NCBI GenBank assembly: GCA_032716605.1
Contig: JAVRFV010002372.1
Coordinates: 42,980 to 106,979, forward strand
DNA from: Paralithodes platypus
Taxonomy: Eukaryota; Arthropoda; Malacostraca; Decapoda; Lithodidae
Direction: 5' to 3'
DNA length: 64,000 nt
In this document: in pieces, positions 62,486-64,000 of the stretch
How the letters are laid out: the number at the start of each line of letters is the position of its first letter
How positions within the stretch are numbered: the stretch's first letter is position 1
Translations under genes and position numbers: made by a program
The notes under the pieces: generated by a model
What the model saw: only the letters and a program-made list of their open reading frames with translations
What the model was told of the DNA's origin: nothing
The model's database searches: none

Positions 62486-64000
62486 AAAATTCTGAGAGAC
62501 ACAGGTTCTACTAGCACCCTCATGGTGAATCCTTACACTGAGTGCCCACCTGGCGAACCAGTTATAATGAGAGGTGCTGGAGGCCAATTTTATGCATACT
62601 TGGTAAAAGGCGAAATTGAATGTGAGTTACTACAGGGTGAGGCCACCATAGCTTTGTGTAGGTCCCAAGATATCCCTGTGCCCGGGGTAACACTCCTTTT
62701 GGGGAATGATGTAGCAGGTGAGAAGGTCCGACCAGACCCCATTTTGTCACTTTCCCCTGTTAACGAGCCACTAACCGGTGAGCTCGAAAAGGAGATGCCA
62801 ACAGTTTTCCCTGTGTGTGCTGTCACACGTTCAATGTCTCAAGTAGCAGTTCCCTCAGACAGAAATGTACCGAATGTAAGAGTTGATGAAAGGGATGATG
62901 AGAGTTTGAATGACGCTCCAACTGTGCCTGATGATGTGACTGAGGTGGATTTATCTGACACCTTTATGGCTCATCTTGACCCTAACGATGACCATGAAAC
63001 CCCTCCAAATTGTCCTAGTGGCCTGGTAGAGCTACAGAAAGATGATAGAGAATGCAAGGAGTTGGCTGCCAGGGCCGTGAGTGAAGAGGAATGTGAGAAG
63101 GAGGGTGGTGAATGTTTCTACCTCAAAGGAGGAGTATTGTGGCGTAGATGGAGACAGCCACACAGACCAATCGATGACGGGGCCTGGGACGTCCATCAAG
63201 TAGTAGTCCCCAAACCTTGTTGTAGAGATATCTTGGAAATGGCACATTGTATACCATTGGCAGGACACCTAGGTGTGAGAAAAACTCTAGACAGAATCAG
63301 AGCCCACTTTCACTGGCCAGGAATGCGTGCAGAAGTAGTGGAGTTTTGTAGAGTGTGTCACACCTGCCAGATGACAGGAAAACCCAATCAGAAGGTGCCT
63401 GTACATCCTCTGGTGCCCTTGCCCGTCTTCGAGAATCCTTTTACTCGGGTGGTAGTGGACATTGTAGGCCCATTGCCTAAGACTTCCCAAGGTAACATTT
63501 ATTTATTAACGATTATGGACATGGCAACTCGCTACCCAGAGGCTATACCCTTATGGACTACCTCTGCTCCAACTGTCATCAAGGAACTGCTCAAATTCTT
63601 CACCAGAATGGGTTTCCCCCATGAGGTGCAAAGTGATCAAGGAACTAATTTTACCTCTAACATTTTTCAGCAGTCTCTGAAGGAGTTGGGTATCGAGCAT
63701 GTTAAGTCGAGCACCTACCACCCAGAGAGTCAAGGGGTTCTCGAACGGTATCATCAGACTTTGAAAGCCATGTTGCGTAAATATTGTACAGAGACCGGAG
63801 TTGAGTGGGATAAGGGGGTACCTTTTCTTTTATTTGCTACTCGTGAGGTTCCAACTGAATCCCTGGGTTTTTCCCCTAATGAGCTAGTTTTCGGTCACCA
63901 GGTAAGAGGTCCTTTGCAACTATTGCAGGATAGCCTAGTTGGCCAGGAGGGGAACCAAAACCTCCTCAAGTATGTTTCAGATTTCAAAACCCGGCTGAGA
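62486..64000 (+). CDS. Gypsy-type protease-integrase polyprotein (partial, Gmr1-like order)
   Basis: One frame is open from 62486 to the window end. It begins ILRDTGSTSTLM, an aspartic protease with DTGS catalytic box, and LLLGNDVAG (flap/second-strand region). After an acidic linker of about 120 residues, the integrase follows: HCIPLAGHLG and CRVCHTC (zinc-binding HHCC, 63240-63370), catalytic D in VVVDIVGPL (about 63458), D in SDQGTNFTS (about 63634) and E in QGVLERYHQTL (about 63742), with 35 residues between the last two. FSPNELVFGHQVRGPL follows. No RT or RNase H lies between protease and integrase, the order typical of Gmr1-like Ty3/gypsy elements; RT would be expected beyond base 64000. 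A one-base A-run difference and stops at 62456-62485 separate it from gag. Confidence 0.9.

Overview
The window is eukaryotic and looks like gene-poor, repeat-dominated DNA from an arthropod, most likely a malacostracan (decapod-type) crustacean. The reasons are indirect. It carries a DIRS1-type tyrosine-recombinase retrotransposon, a gypsy-type element whose integrase follows the protease directly (Gmr1-like order), several LINE and tRNA-SINE families, many foldback MITEs, (TC)n and TAA microsatellites, a two-unit TTAGG-like stretch, and a TATA + TCAGT initiator of arthropod type. No complete host protein gene could be recognised. Three short exon-like segments are the only host-gene candidates. 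The species call is an inference.

Layout. 0-11.4 kb: the tail of a LINE ORF at the very edge, direct repeats, an 18-bp minisatellite (3.05-3.74 kb), at least seven copies of one foldback MITE (called Fold-1 here), a run of exon-like segments with a 21-bp minisatellite (5.5-6.8 kb), LINE and SINE scraps, and a 54-bp exon candidate (10.97 kb). 11.37-15.26 kb: one 3.9-kb IS630/Tc1/mariner-type transposon with terminal inverted repeats of about 470-575 bp, a DD83E transposase damaged by one frameshift, and a cluster of palindromes. 15.35-17.61 kb: a small MITE split by a 5'-truncated LINE. 17.7-22.2 kb: a local duplication carrying a repeated exon-like block, with LINE and SINE debris. 22.5-23.2 kb: an inverted-repeat element.

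23.57-35.26 kb: one DIRS1-like retrotransposon on the minus strand (gag, RT, RNase H, tyrosine recombinase) with both inverted terminal repeats and the internal circle-junction region. It has been invaded by a LINE (14-bp target duplication), two MITEs and SINEs. 35.3-39.7 kb: simple repeats, foldback MITEs and LINE debris. 39.70-46.54 kb: a near full-length I/Jockey-superfamily LINE (two ORFs, CCHC knuckles, endonuclease, RT, RNase H) with a 14-bp target duplication, inserted in a Fold-1 MITE and disabled by several lesions. 46.8-53.4 kb: Penelope-like RT debris, a 358-bp hairpin, MITEs, SINEs and a LINE remnant.

53.86-59.26 kb: a block of long foldback elements built on a TATAAGTCTAGGGTAAAG end motif, tandemly duplicated with a 3.4-kb offset and interrupted by LINE tails, a MITE and a 32/41-bp minisatellite. 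59.3-64 kb: a gypsy-type retrotransposon (leader/LTR, primer-binding site, gag, protease-integrase) running off the window end.

The genes do not form a host pathway. Each cluster is a self-contained mobile element, and nesting gives relative ages: Fold-1 before the I-like LINE, the small MITE before the RTE-like LINE, and DIRS before its LINE, MITE and SINE insertions.
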